In this document: positions 35,319 through 46,476 of the stretch, piece after piece | Numbering within the stretch: the first letter of the stretch is position 1 | Layout: each line of letters begins with the position of its first letter | Origin: Costus lasius | Lineage: Eukaryota; Streptophyta; Magnoliopsida; Zingiberales; Costaceae | Assembly: GCA_027563935.2 (NCBI GenBank) | Contig: CM050453.2 | Span: forward strand, 87,518,665-87,582,664 | DNA length: 64,000 nt | Direction: 5' to 3' | Notes under the pieces: model-generated | Databases searched by the model: none | What the model was told of the DNA's origin: nothing | Seen by the model: only the letters and a program-made list of their open reading frames with translations | Position numbers and translations under genes: made by a program

Positions 35319-35720
35319 GTTGATATCAACCGTAAAAACCCTACATCGACTGTAAAAGGTCGTGTGACTATAGATATGGTTGATATCAACCTTATTATGT
35401 TGATATCAACTTACAAAACCCTATATCGACTGTCAGAGGTCGCGGGGCAAGTATGATATGGTTGATATAAATCATAATAAAGCCTGTATCGACTGAAAAT
35501 GGTCGACGGGTAAATATGATATGGTTGATATCAACTGTAAAAACCCTATGTCGACTAACTGTTAAAGGTCATCGGGTAACCATAGATATAGTTGATATCA
35601 ACATAATATGGTTGATATTATGTTGATATCAACTGTAAAAACCCTATATCGACTGTAAAATATCATGGGGTAACTATAGGTATGGTTGATACCAACCATA
35701 ATATTGTTTATATCAACCAT
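35319..35720. repeat. Left array of GTTGATATCAAC palindromes
   Basis: Six exact copies of the 12-bp palindrome GTTGATATCAAC (starts 35319, 35379, 35399, 35524, 35591, 35622) plus degenerate ones. They sit in a loose 60-110 bp unit that also has AAACCCTATATCGACTGTAAA and GGTCG. The unit faces the opposite way to the array at 38.7-39.5 kb, so the two arrays form inverted subterminal-like repeats around the Ulp1-like gene. Confidence 0.85.
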
Positions 35721-35772
35721 AGTTTTGTTGTCATATTCTCCTGTGTTTTGACAGACCTGTCATCATTGAAGG

Positions 35773-36736
35773 ATGGGAAAAATGAAGTGCTCTAGTTCAA
35801 CCTCCTGTTCAGACTCTAGTTCAGCCAATAATGATAAATTTATGTTGGTGCCGCATAACCTGAGAGAAGGGAAGAAGAAGGTAAAGGAAAGCAAGCGGCC
35901 AAACTTTAATAGGTGTTCCATGTCAAGACTCCAAAAATACATGAAAGAAATATCGGAGGGCAATAATTTGATTGAGATGTTGGCTCGGACCCCTTTGGTC
36001 ATTTCTTACAAGGCCCGAGCATAGCTCTGGATATGTTAGGCATCGAATATTTGAGAAATAATTGAGATAAGCAAAGAAAAGGATTTTTCATTAATGGAAT
36101 ATTTCTAGAATTCTCTGTAAGGATGTGACAGTCATCCTAGGGCTATGCAATTATGGAGAGCTTGTTAAATTTGATGCTGATATGCCTGGTATAACATTCT
36201 ACAACGAGGAATTCAAGGGCTTATTAATAACAAGGAAAACACTTGAATTGAAGCTCAAGGGCTTGAGAGGACAAAACGGTGAAATTTTGGATGAAGAGAA
36301 GATGCTGAAACATATTATTTTGTATATATTTTGCACATTCTTATTTTGTGGTGTTACCTACACCCTGAATCCTTTATTTGTGAATTATGTGGCAGACTTG
36401 ACCAAGCTCCACACATACAACTGGGCTGAGGCTGTACATAGATACCTTATAGAAGATTTATCAAGAAGCCTGAAGAAGAAAAAGTCTATGGAATTTTTAG
36501 GTTGTGGCATCCTGCTTAATGTAAGTATCTCTTTGAACCTACTATGTGTAATGAATGTTATAATATCTATCTAGCTGATAACTTTTTTTTTGTAGGCATG
36601 GTTATATGAGCATTGCCAATTATTTACCAATATGAAGGTTGAAGGTGCTCATCCTCACCTATTTCAGTGGGCCAATGTAAAGTTTAGAAGAAGAAACACA
36701 TTTTTTGATTTATTGAAAGATGTGAATAAGCAAATG
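35773..36736 (+). pseudogene. N-terminal region of a transposon-type Ulp1 protein gene
   Basis: The open frame from 35773 starts with a Ser/Lys-rich segment (MGKMKCSSSTSC; GKKKVKESK). A helical domain follows that resembles the DUF1985/plant-mobile-like region found in plant transposon-associated Ulp1 proteins. Recognisable pieces are LGIEYL, FFINGIF, ILGLCNYGELVKFD, NPLFVNYVADL, HTYNWAEAVHRYL and GCGILLN. After an intron (about 36521-36596, GTAAGT...TAG) come AWLYEHCQLF and FQWANVKFRRR. At least two frame changes (near 36005 and 36118) and internal stops show decay. The family match is from memory of the motif order, so it is moderate. Confidence 0.65.
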
Positions 36737-36819
36737 GTATGTACCCTATCTTGATTGTGGCTCTCGCTGACACTTGTATTGATAAGTCTAATCCTAGGGC
36801 AAATGATATCATGTGTGCA

Positions 36820-37588
36820 GATTATTTATGAGATTGATGCAGAAGCTGGCATTCAAGAATCATCAGGCAATAAGTTGTTATCCAGTGAAGAAGATATACC
36901 AAATATAGATAAATAGCTAGTTGAAACAAATGTAGATACACAGCTAGTTGGACCAACTAGCTATACACCAACTGGCTATAGTCTAGAATACATACGTACA
37001 TGTATAGACATCGATCAGCTGAAACATAAACTTACCATAGTAACTGCTGAGAGAGATGAGGTTCTCGCCAGATGCTTTAATTTTGATTTGACTAAAGAGA
37101 TAGAGCAGCTTAAAGATGCTCTAGATGAATCCGTCAACAAAATAAATAGACTTGTTGAAGAGAGCAAGGTCGCATAAATAGCATTCGAAGCTCAGTGTTC
37201 TCAATACGAGTCTACAATAAAGTGCCTCAATGATGAGAAGCAATCGCTCATTGTCGCCTCACAAGACCAATGTCAAGAGTATGAAAATAAGATTCAAAAT
37301 CTGAGATCTGAATATGAAGAGAAGTTGCAAGATCTTAGAACTTCATATGATAGTCTGAAAAAAGAACATGATAAAGTTTCATAGGATAATCCACTTCAAG
37401 AAGGGATATCTTGGTCTAATGATGATGATGATGATGCTGAAGGAGCAGAACCCCCCAAAGTTGAGTCCTAAGGGAAAGGGAAGAGGCGACGATTTGTGTC
37501 CAGGGCACTAGCTTCACCTTATGCCCGAGTTATCAAAAGGAAGAAGAATGTACAGCCCCTAGAGGCTATTGTAATTGATGAAAAATAA
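36820..37588 (+). pseudogene. Coiled-coil middle region of the Ulp1-like gene
   Basis: Starts after an intron (GTATGTAC at about 36737). From about 37010 to 37380 the frame has heptad-like Glu/Lys/Leu-rich sequence (KEIEQLKDALDES; NKIQNLRSEYEEKL). An acidic Asp run, a basic KGKRRRF patch and ASPYARVIKRKK follow. Basic patches of this kind just before the protease domain are usual in plant Ulp1-like proteins and look like nuclear targeting signals. Several in-frame stops (about 36916, 37177, 37384, 37471) interrupt it. Confidence 0.6.
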
Positions 37589-37690
37589 GGCGGATGAACC
37601 CTATGTAGATAAGGTATTACTCGACACCACTGTTATTCTCATATGCTTGTCTGATATGTTTCATTAACAATGATTTATTTTTTGTAGTAT

Positions 37691-38542
37691 ATGGGCAGAA
37701 TTGATTTCAGTGGATATGATAAAATAAGCGAATCCATACGCAACATAATAAGGGCCTTTTTGGATGTCCCAATACAAGATTTCCATCCGAACACCCTCTT
37801 TGCCATTAAGAAATCATGAGTATGTGAAATATTATTTGGTGAGCGAGTCGGAGGTGATGTAAGTGTTACCTAGGTTGCAATTCTTAATACTTTATATATT
37901 ATACTATCCTCATATGCTTATTTTCTTTTGTAGGCTCTTGATGCTTATGGTTCCCTTCTCGTAGATAGATATAATAAGGAAAGCAGTAGTAATCACGGCC
38001 TCATTTACATTTCCTCCTCGTTTTTTAGTCTTTATGACATGGGGCATTTTGGGCCCGCCTATAAATACATGGAACATGTTGTTAAGGATACTCTGCTGAA
38101 AGCGTACAAAATTATGGTCCCAGTTAACAATAAAGACCATTGGCGGTTGCTGTATATAGAAAGAGAAAAAAAGACAATAACCGTATATAATTCACTTAAC
38201 CCAAGGCAAATGGACTTATCTATGGCGAAACGTGTGGTAAGTTGTTGCATACCATGGTTTATATTTATAGACCTTTTTTTTATTGATATCAGCTATTTGT
38301 TGATGCAAATTGATTTATTGAATTCACATATACGCAACCAGACAGTACGTGTGAATAAATATACTAGATGGGATTTATCAAAAAATATAACAACCTGGGC
38401 TACAGACCGCCCGACCCAGGAACCAAGGGTTGATTGTGGCATTTTTGTAATGAAATATATGAATTGTTTAAGTTGTAATAAGCCAATGACTTTGAGTCAA
38501 AAAGATATGCCATATTACCGGGCTATCATAAGTCTTGAGTAA
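37691..38542 (+). pseudogene. Ulp1/C48 SUMO-protease-like catalytic domain, decayed
   Basis: The exon from about 37691 has FSGYDKISESIRN. Another starts near 37933 (ALDAYGSLLVDRYN). The catalytic core then shows NKDHWRLLYIE with the active-site His (38138-38140), VYNSLNP, and PTQEPRVDCGIFVMKYM with the oxyanion Gln (38417-38419) and nucleophile Cys (38435-38437). The triad Asp expected 17 residues after His is Asn (38189-38191). A GTAAGT donor at 38237 suggests an intron, but the acceptor is unclear. In live enzymes this domain cleaves SUMO from proteins. This copy has a stop near 37817 and the changed residue, so it is probably dead. No transposase is seen, but such genes ride on Mutator-like elements (Kaonashi type) in plants. 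Confidence 0.75.
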
Positions 38543-38709
38543 TTTTCAGCTGAGTTAGAAAGCGAGTGATTAAACTTGCCTTGACATTAATTGTAAGTGG
38601 TAATGTATAGTTGACAGACGCTAATTTATTTACAATACTGCATTGACATTTATACAATTTATGTATGATGGATGGATCAATATAGCATTGACATTTGTAT
38701 TGAACCCTT

Positions 38710-39490
38710 TATTCATAATATAGCCGACTCCAAAGGTTGATACCAACCCTATTGTGGTTGATATCAATCTTAAGAAATCTATATAACGCATGTAAATTGA
38801 AGGCCAATGACTATATCGTTGATATCAACTATAATATGGTTAATATGAACCTCATGTAAAGGGTTGGCTGACGACTATATGGTTGATATAAACCATTATA
38901 TAGTTGATATCAACCATATCATTTCAGTCGACCCTAAGGCGTTATAGGGATTTTCGAGGTTGATATAAACTATATATAGTTGATATCAACCCTTATTCAT
39001 TTTCAGCTGACCCTTTAAAGGTGTTATAGGGATTTTCGAGGTTGATATAAACTATATTATGGTTGATATCAACCATAATATAGTTTACATCAACCATATC
39101 ATTTTCAGCTAACCCTGTAAAGGCGTTAGAGGGATTTTTGAGGTTGATATAAACTATATTATACTTGATATCAACCATAGTATAGTGAGATATCAACCAT
39201 AGTATAGTGAGATATCAACCATATCATTTTTAGCCGACCCTTTAAAGGCGTTATAGGGATTTTCGAGGTTGATATCAACCATAGTATAGTTGATTTCAAC
39301 CCTCTGATGTCTTCAGCCGACTCTAAAAGCATTATAGGGATTTGTAAGTGAGATATCAACTATATGATGGTTGATATCAACTATATAGTCGTCAGCCGAC
39401 CCTTTACATGTGTTATATTTCAATGTAAGGTTGATATCAACTATATTATAGTTGATATCAACCATAGTATCGCTGATATCAATTATATGA
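38710..39490. repeat. Right array of GTTGATATCAAC palindromes
   Basis: Eight exact copies of the palindrome (starts 38818, 38903, 38979, 39062, 39268, 39370, 39430, 39451) with many one-base variants. They lie in units of about 75-130 bp that also carry CGTTATAGGGATTTTCGAGG and CAGC.GACCCT. Reverse-complemented, the unit aligns with the left array (AAACCCTATA...AAAGG.TCG...GGTTGATATCAAC). Confidence 0.85.
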
Positions 39491-40966
39491 TTGCCAAACA
39501 ACACTTTCTAATTTTATATTTAACAAAATATGGATAAGACATCCGAGGTTCACACCATAACATTTGATTTCAATGTTCAACAATGAAGTTCATAAAACTT
39601 CCATGTAACGAAGCATGCTTTGACCCTATTGCGTGCTTTAGTTTGAAAGGGCATGTCCACTAGGAGCGTTCAAATTCTGGTACACCACACTATAGCCCGT
39701 CCACAATCTTTACATAATTAGCTTACCATAGCCTGTCCATTTTGTCAACCCGTCTGGCTTGCCCAAACTCCTTCCAAGTACGTTGCATGAAACCACAAGC
39801 ACAATAATATAAAAATGCAATCCATGACCTTATAGCGCGTGTATGGCTAGATGACCCATTTTCAATTTTTCTGAAAATGGATGGCATAACTGGGATAAGC
39901 CAAAGGACAAATCGGACCCAACCTTAACCTTATAAGCTTGCCATAGCACATCCCTTGTCGCCCATGAATATGCCTGGCCATTTTGTTGATAAAGGTAGAG
40001 CTTCGCCGGAGATTGAATTGTGGCTCTTCTGTCAGAACTCTATTCAGCTGAGTATGAATGAGAAGCCCATGGGGTAGGGATTTTATAGTGATGCATCAAA
40101 TCAAAATATTTATTTGTAGTCATGTCAATCATAGTTACCATAGTTTTGCTGATATCCACTATATAGTTGGCAAACCTGTGAATTTTTGTAGGCATGTCAG
40201 ACGCCTAGTATAGGGGGCCATCTAGTTTATATCACTATCCCACCCCGTGAGCGCACAGGAGACATGGAATTAAATATTTTGGCCGCATGTTATATGTCTC
40301 ATGCACTACCAGATGAATTTGTAGGCATGTCAGCCGCGTGGTACTCATCCTCGTCTGTTCAATTCCATCCCAATCCGTGAGCATATAGGAGCCATAGATA
40401 TGCCATAACTCGGCTGTATCTCAATGCATGTCAGCCACTTGGTATAGATGGTCGTCTAGCAATATTTAGATCATAAGCTTACCATAGCCTGTCTATATCT
40501 TCAAAAAACTAAGCTGTCAAGAATGGTGGTTGAACTCAGAAGTTGCACCATATGCAGGTCTAATGGTCATGGACATAGCCTATGGCAACTAGTATAGAAA
40601 GCACTTACCATAGTGATAATTTTGTCAACCAGTGTGGCTAGGATGAACTGCTTCTAAGTATGTTGCGTGTAGCTACTAGAACAAAAATACTCTTCGCAAC
40701 CATAGGAAGATTCAATATCTAAGTATAACCCACTTAAAGACTAAGCTAATTTTATAAGCTTGCCATAGTGCGTCCCTTTGCTGTAGGAAGCATGGCACGA
40801 CCATTTCTGAAGGTGGTAGAGGTTTGCCTGATGATTGCGCATATCACCCCTTTTGATTCAAAGCTTTTCCATGCTATCCTTCTACCCTCAATTATAAGCT
40901 TGCCATAGTTTGTCTGTTAAGTAAAGTAGATTTATCAAGATGAGAGTATTTGATACTTAGGTATGT
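39491..40966. repeat. Non-coding DNA with two further repeat words
   Basis: No gene. 'TAAGCTT(G/A)CCATAG' followed by YRTC-type sequence occurs about six times (near 39719, 39945, 40478, 40606, 40757, 40901). 'GGCATGTCAG(C/A)CGC...GGTA' recurs at about 40190, 40323 and 40432. These look like subterminal repeats of a DNA transposon and may be the far side of the Ulp1-bearing unit. No terminal inverted repeat could be identified by eye. Confidence 0.55.
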
Positions 40967-41205
40967 GAAGAATGAATATTATGATATGAATTGTGAATTT
41001 TATCTTTCTTGGATTGTAAACTCTTAGGAGTTTATTTCGATTATGATTTTTCTTAAATTACTTGAGTTCTGAAAGGTTGATTGCTCAAATTGTAAACTAA
41101 GGACATTACTAAGGGAAGAACAAAAGAGTATTCCTTATCTTTATATTCTTCATACATATCAAGATATTGCTTGAGGACAAGCAAAGCTTTAAGTATAAAG
41201 TATTT
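40967..41205 (+). mobile_element. 3' end of the interior of a second Athila-like element (Athila-2), 5'-truncated
   Basis: From about 40967 the sequence follows 19849-20076 of Athila-1 (AATTGTGAATTTTATCTTTC and onward), including the GCTTGAGGACAAGC hairpin (41169-41182) and a degenerate polypurine tract before the LTR. Upstream of 40967 the similarity ends, so the coding part, 5' LTR and left target site are missing. Confidence 0.85.
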
Positions 41206-41456
41206 TGATGCGTTGCATTTACATCATATTTTTCCCTATATTTTACATAATATTTTGGGCTTAATTAGATGATTTTATACATTTTTAGTGTTTTTATCTT
41301 CTTTTGTATGAAATCTTCACTTTTCTTGGTTTTTATGAAAGTGCAGGTAAAATGGCATGAAAACGATGAATTTTGCGAGTTTTAAGGCCATAGCATAGTT
41401 CCCGAGGAAATTACGAAGTCGCACGTCAAATTTAGAGCGAAAACAATGTCAGACGC
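41206..41456 (+). repeat. 3' LTR of Athila-2, first part
   Basis: Starts TGATGCGTTGCATTTACATC and holds the TGAAAGTGCAGGTAAAATGG block at about 41336. It is cut by copia-2 at the target GACGC (41452-41456) and continues at 51008. Confidence 0.9.
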
Positions 41457-43410
41457 TGTTGGGAAACCCCGGGGACATTTTACAAATTTCAGAGTTATAG
41501 ACATACATTTTTCGCAGCGGAAGAATGTCCCCGAAACAGGCCGGTCCCAAAAACCCAGTAAAGATCGCAAGCAAGGGAGTCGACACAATGAGTTAGGAAA
41601 TACCTTAAGAGCAATGTGGAGCGATGCCGATGTAGGCGTCCAAGTGTGCGCCCTCTGCAGTCTCGCACACATGGATCTCTTGAGTTCTCTTCTTCCACGC
41701 CCGGTGCTAGCCTCGGGAAGAAGATCCAAGCCTTAGGGAGATACTCTACTTCACTTGCGCCACCAAGAGAGATGATGCGCCAAGAGAAGAAGGAAGACTA
41801 CCCAAACCGCCAAGCACTAAAGTTCCTTGCGCCAAGAGGAAAGGAGGAAGAGGCTTGCGGTTATGGAAGAAGGAAGATGCGCCCTTGCTCCAAGTACTCG
41901 CCCCTCTTCTTGTGTTCACACTTCAAGGATTGATTACTCACAAGAGGGGGCGACTAGGGTCACATTTATAGGGCAAGAGGCGGTTAGGGTAAGGGCTAGG
42001 ATCATGACAAGTGTAGGGCTAGGATGAGGAGGTTTGAGACAAGGAAAGTCTCCAAGACATTTCCATAATTCTCATTCAACCTTTTCTTTTGTGCCCACGT
42101 CTTTCCTTGTGCGCCAAGGCCTTGCCTTGCGCCTCAAGCAATGCCATAGAGGCATGCATTCCATCCTAGGAAGAGAGGGGAGGCGCCCTTTACTTCCATA
42201 ATGAAGCAAAGGCGCCAACATGACCCCATTATGCCCCTAGGCGCTTAATGGTTCATGTTTCTCCCCATTATACCCTTTTAGCCTCTCATCTCTTCATGAG
42301 AACTTGTTATTGGGCCTCATTGGATAATGAGCTAGCCCAAACTTCATTACATGGGTTGATTAAGCACTTGGATCCAATCCAATGCAACCCTAATCCAAAT
42401 GTGACCAACCATGGTCAAATACGGGTCAACCTGCCAAAAATGAAGTTTGGCTCCAATAACATTCTTCCATCTCATCAGGCCCATTGGCGCTGATGAAATC
42501 TCCCAATTAGATCCGAGTTATCCAATAACTCGATCATAAGGCTTCCCGATCAATACGAGAACTCAAGTATCAAGGTGTGCGACCCTGTAGGTTCCTCTGA
42601 CGCTGGCATTGCTGACCAAAGGTCATCACAAGCAGTGAGTGGCACCTAGCAGTGCATCGCTGCTACCCAGGTCATTGGAATGGATATCGACATCGACATC
42701 CCCATCATCGCAACTAGGTACAGATGCATTACAGTCTCTTTGCCGAACTGATATCCGATTGGACAAGTGTATCACCACTTGTTTTCATCCAATCACATGG
42801 CTATGACTAAAACAGGTTCTCACCTGGGTATGGCCATACACTCTCAGTCATAGAACCATAAAGGAGCTCCATGGATATCATACTTCCCTAAGGAAGGGGC
42901 AAATCCTATGTCTGTCCATTGATCTTCTCATATGGGTCGCGACATGCTCAATAACAACCGTTATGACCTCCCAGCTACGGCAAGGTGTTAGGTTGTATCA
43001 AAGCAAGTCCCTAACCATATAGAATGATCAATGACCTCAAGTCAAGGGATCAATGCATCTCTTGTCACTTATGAGGATAACTCATGACACCAAGTCATAG
43101 CCTCATAGCGGGTCTATCCAGTATATCCTCCAATGATATACCCATGTGTCTGCGTTAGCACCACGTGCCTAACCAGCCCACATACCAGTCTCACAAGTAC
43201 CAGAGTTGTCCCATATCCACTCAGGTACATCGACTAGGGACAATTATTTGAACACAAATCCAATCTGTCTCCAGGGACATTATCATGTAAGTACACAATC
43301 GCAGGTGTAGTTAAACAATGATAACGACAATGCCAGAATGATATATAAATATCAATGTTAAGTAGTACATAAGTTGACCAAAACTAGGTCCTAGGGCATA
43401 TACACCAACA
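41457..43410 (-). repeat. 3' LTR of copia-2
   Basis: 1954 bp. On the minus strand it starts TGTTGGTGTATATGCCC and ends GGTTTCCCAACA. A TATAAAT box on the minus strand is at 41964-41970. It is nearly identical to 49047-51002. Confidence 0.95.
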
Positions 43411-43424
43411 ATCTCCCACTTGCA
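43411..43424 (-). other. Polypurine tract of copia-2
   Basis: Minus-strand TGCAAGTGGGAGAT abuts the 3' LTR. It is identical in type to the tract of copia-1. Confidence 0.85.
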
Positions 43425-43431
43425 CTAAGAC

Positions 43432-43923
43432 CTAGAAGTTGAGAAATCTCAACCCCATATCTCTAGCGTGACCATCATGCTTCTGCTGCGCCAAAGCCTT
43501 GGTCAATGGGTCTGCCAGATTGTTCTCTGTGTCTACTCTGCTAATCTTGACATCACCTCTGTCAATGATCTCTCTGATCAGGTGAAATCTTCTGAGTATG
43601 TGTTTGGATCTTTGATGAGACCGTGGTTCCTTGGCTTGTGCAATTGCTCCATTGTTGTCACAGTAGACTTCAATGGGATCCATTGCACTAGGTACCACTT
43701 GAAGATCACATAAGAACTTCCTTATCCAAACAGCTTCCTTGGCTGCCTCAGAAGTAGCCACATACTCAACTTCGGTTGTAGAATCTGCTATGGTGGATTG
43801 CTTGAAGCTCTTCCAACATACAGCGCCTCCATTTATCTTGAACACATAGCCGGCCTGCGATCTAAAGTCGTCAGGGTCAGACTGGAACGATGCGTCAGTA
43901 TAGCCCTGCATACTGAGCTCTTC
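43432..43923 (-). pseudogene. Copia-2 RNase H
   Basis: Continues the polyprotein frame after a TAG stop (43921-43923) where copia-1 still has CAG. Motifs are GYTDASFQSD, STTEVEYVATSEA and CDNNGAIAQAKEP, carrying the acidic catalytic residues, and ADPLTKALAQQKH near the end. It terminates at 43432 eight bases before the polypurine tract. Confidence 0.93.
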
Positions 43924-45546
43924 CTATCCCCCATAGACCAAGAACAAATCCTTAGTTCTTCTCAGATACTTTAGGATGTTCTTTACAGCCACCCAGTGCT
44001 GCAGACCTGGATTGGATTGGTATCGGCTGGTTATGCTCACAGCATATGCCACATCTGGTCTAGTACACAACATTGCATATATGATCGATCCTACTGCCGA
44101 AGCATAAGGAATTCGACTCATGTCATCCCTCTCAGCCTGTGTTGTAGGACACTGGCTCTTTGAGAGTGTAAAGCCATGTCTTACTGGAAGGTATCCTTTC
44201 TTGGATTGCTCCATGTAGAACCTCTCCAGTACCTTATCAATGTAAGTACTCTGACTAATGGCTAGAAGCCTCTTGGATCTATCCCGGTAGATCCTCACGC
44301 CTAGAATATAGGCGGCTTCTCCTAAGTCTTTCATCTCGAAACACTTCCCCAACCATGTCTTCACAGCTTGAAGACTAGGGATGTCGTTTCCGATGAGCAG
44401 TATGTCATCAACATACAAGACCAGAAAAATCACCAAGCTCCCACTGAATTTTCTGTATACACAGGCGTCATCTTCGCTTTTGATAAAACCATAATCTCTC
44501 ACGGCCTCATCAAATCGAAGATTCCAACTTCGAGATGCTTGTTTTAATCCATAAATGGACCTCTTTAGCTTGCAGACCTTATTAGCCTCTGCAGGATGGA
44601 TGAAGCCATCAGGTTGTGTCATATACACATCCTCAGTCAGCTTCCCGTTAAGGAACGCTGTCTTCACATCCATCTGCCATATCTCATAGTCATGATATGC
44701 AGCTATAGCAAGCAGAATCCGAATGGATTTAATCATGGCAACTGGCGAGAAGGTTTCATCATAATCCACCCCGTGGACTTGTTTAAATCCTTTAGCCACT
44801 AGTCTACCCTTATAGGTAACTATATTGCCATCCATGTCTGTCTTCCTCTTGAAGACCCATTTACACCCTATGGGTTTTACCCCATCAGGTAGCTCAACCA
44901 AATCCCAGACTTGGTTAGCCGACATGGAATTCATCTCGGATCGCATGGCGTCAAGCCATTTCTCGGAGTCCGATCCACTGACCACCTCATCATAGGTTCT
45001 AGGTTCATCCTCAATGATGAAGATCCCATCGTGTTGGGTCGGTAGCGACCCATACCTTTCAGGTGCACGACGAATTCTCCCAGACCTACGCGGGACCTGT
45101 GTCTGAGCCTCAGGTTGCCTAGCAACCGGTGCAGGTGGCTCAGATTCCTTCTCTTTGTCTTGTGCTTGCACTTGGACCTCATCCAAGTCAAACTTCCTCC
45201 CACTAACTTCTTTCATAAGAAATTCTTTCTCTAGAAAGACAGCACCCCGAGCAACAAAAACTTTGTTCTCGGTTGGGACATAGAAGTAGTATCCTTTAGT
45301 TTCCTTAGGATACCCCACAAACACACACTTATCAGATCTAGGTTCTAGCTTGCTAGAATCCTGACGTTTGACATAAGCCTCACATCCTCAGATCCTGATA
45401 AACGTGAGATTAGGGCGTCTCCCACTCCACACCTCGTATGGTATTTTGGAGACACTCTTAGATGGAACATTATTCAATATCAGAGAAGCTGTTTCTAGTG
45501 CATGCCCCCAGAATGAAGAAGGTAGAGTTGCATGACTCATCATGGA
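43924..45546 (-). pseudogene. Copia-2 integrase C-terminus and reverse transcriptase
   Basis: From 45324 to 43924 this is a 466-codon open frame. A Pro/Gln linker is followed by RRAPERYGSLP, GRLVAKGFKQVHGVDYDETF, MDVKTAFLNGKL, RSIYGLKQASRSWN, the catalytic YVDDILLIG (YVDDI at 44401-44415), and AMLCTRPDVAYAVS. Upstream, 45546-45325 carries the integrase C-terminal segment with two stops (CGA to TGA at the start and TGG to TGA near 45390). Otherwise all RT motifs are intact. Confidence 0.94.
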
Positions 45547-46476
45547 TCAAACCATATCCAATAAAGTTTGATTTCTCCTTTCAGACACACCATTCCATTG
45601 AGGTGTTCCAGGAGGAGTGAGTTGGGATATGATCCCACACTCTCTCAGATAGTCAAAGAACTCACCGCTCAGGTATTCTCCACCTCGATCTGATCGAAGA
45701 GCTTTAATGGATCTTCCAAGCTGGTTCTCTACTTCATTCTTGAACTCCTTGAATTTCTCAAAGGATTCAGATTTATGTCTCATTAAGTAGACATAGCCAT
45801 ACCTACTGAAGTCATCAGTGAAGGTAATGAAGTAGTTGTACCCTCCTCTGGCTTGTTTATTGAAGGGCCCACACACATCGGTATGTATGAGATCTAATAA
45901 ACCTTCTGCCCTCTCACCAATCTTGGTGAAGGGCACCTTTGTCATTTTCCCTAATAAACAAGGTTCACAAGTATCAAATTCCTCCAAGGAACTTGAATCT
46001 AACAATCCATTTGCATGGAGTTGTTGGATGCGATTCTTGTTTATATGGGCTAATCGACAGTGCCATAGGAAAGCACCAACTGAACCACTCAGTTTGGTCC
46101 TCTTATTGCTTATGTTACAAATAGAACTTTCCATATCCAAGATATATAGACCATTGCACAAAGTACCCTTCCCATAGAACATATTTGCAAATGAAAAAGA
46201 ACAGGAGTTCTTATTTATTTCAAATTTAAATCCTTTCCTTGCCAAGCAAGGAATGGATACAATGTTCTTTGTTAGCGAAGGTACACAAAAGCAATTGTCT
46301 AGTTCTAATTGAAGTCCAGAAGGCAAGGAGAGAGTCAAAACGCCTACAGCAACAGCAGCAACCTGTGCCCCGTTTCCAACGCGTAGGTCAATCTCTCCAA
46401 GCTGCACCGATCTACTTTTCTTGATCCCCTGCATATTTGTACAAATATGAGCTCCACATGCGGTATCCAATACCCA
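45547..46476 (-). pseudogene. Copia-2 protease and integrase
   Basis: Follows gag in the same frame after one stop. The protease shows DTACGAHICT. The HHCC finger has HCRLAHIN and CEPCLLGK. The integrase core has Asp in LIHTDVCGPF, Asp in LRSDRGGEYL and Glu in NGVSERRN, the full D,D,E triad. It ends at the TGA after TLLDMV. Confidence 0.94.

Noticed and set aside
35773..38542. Functional host Ulp1 gene
   Set aside because: Several stops, at least two frame changes, loss of the triad Asp, and transposon-like flanking arrays.
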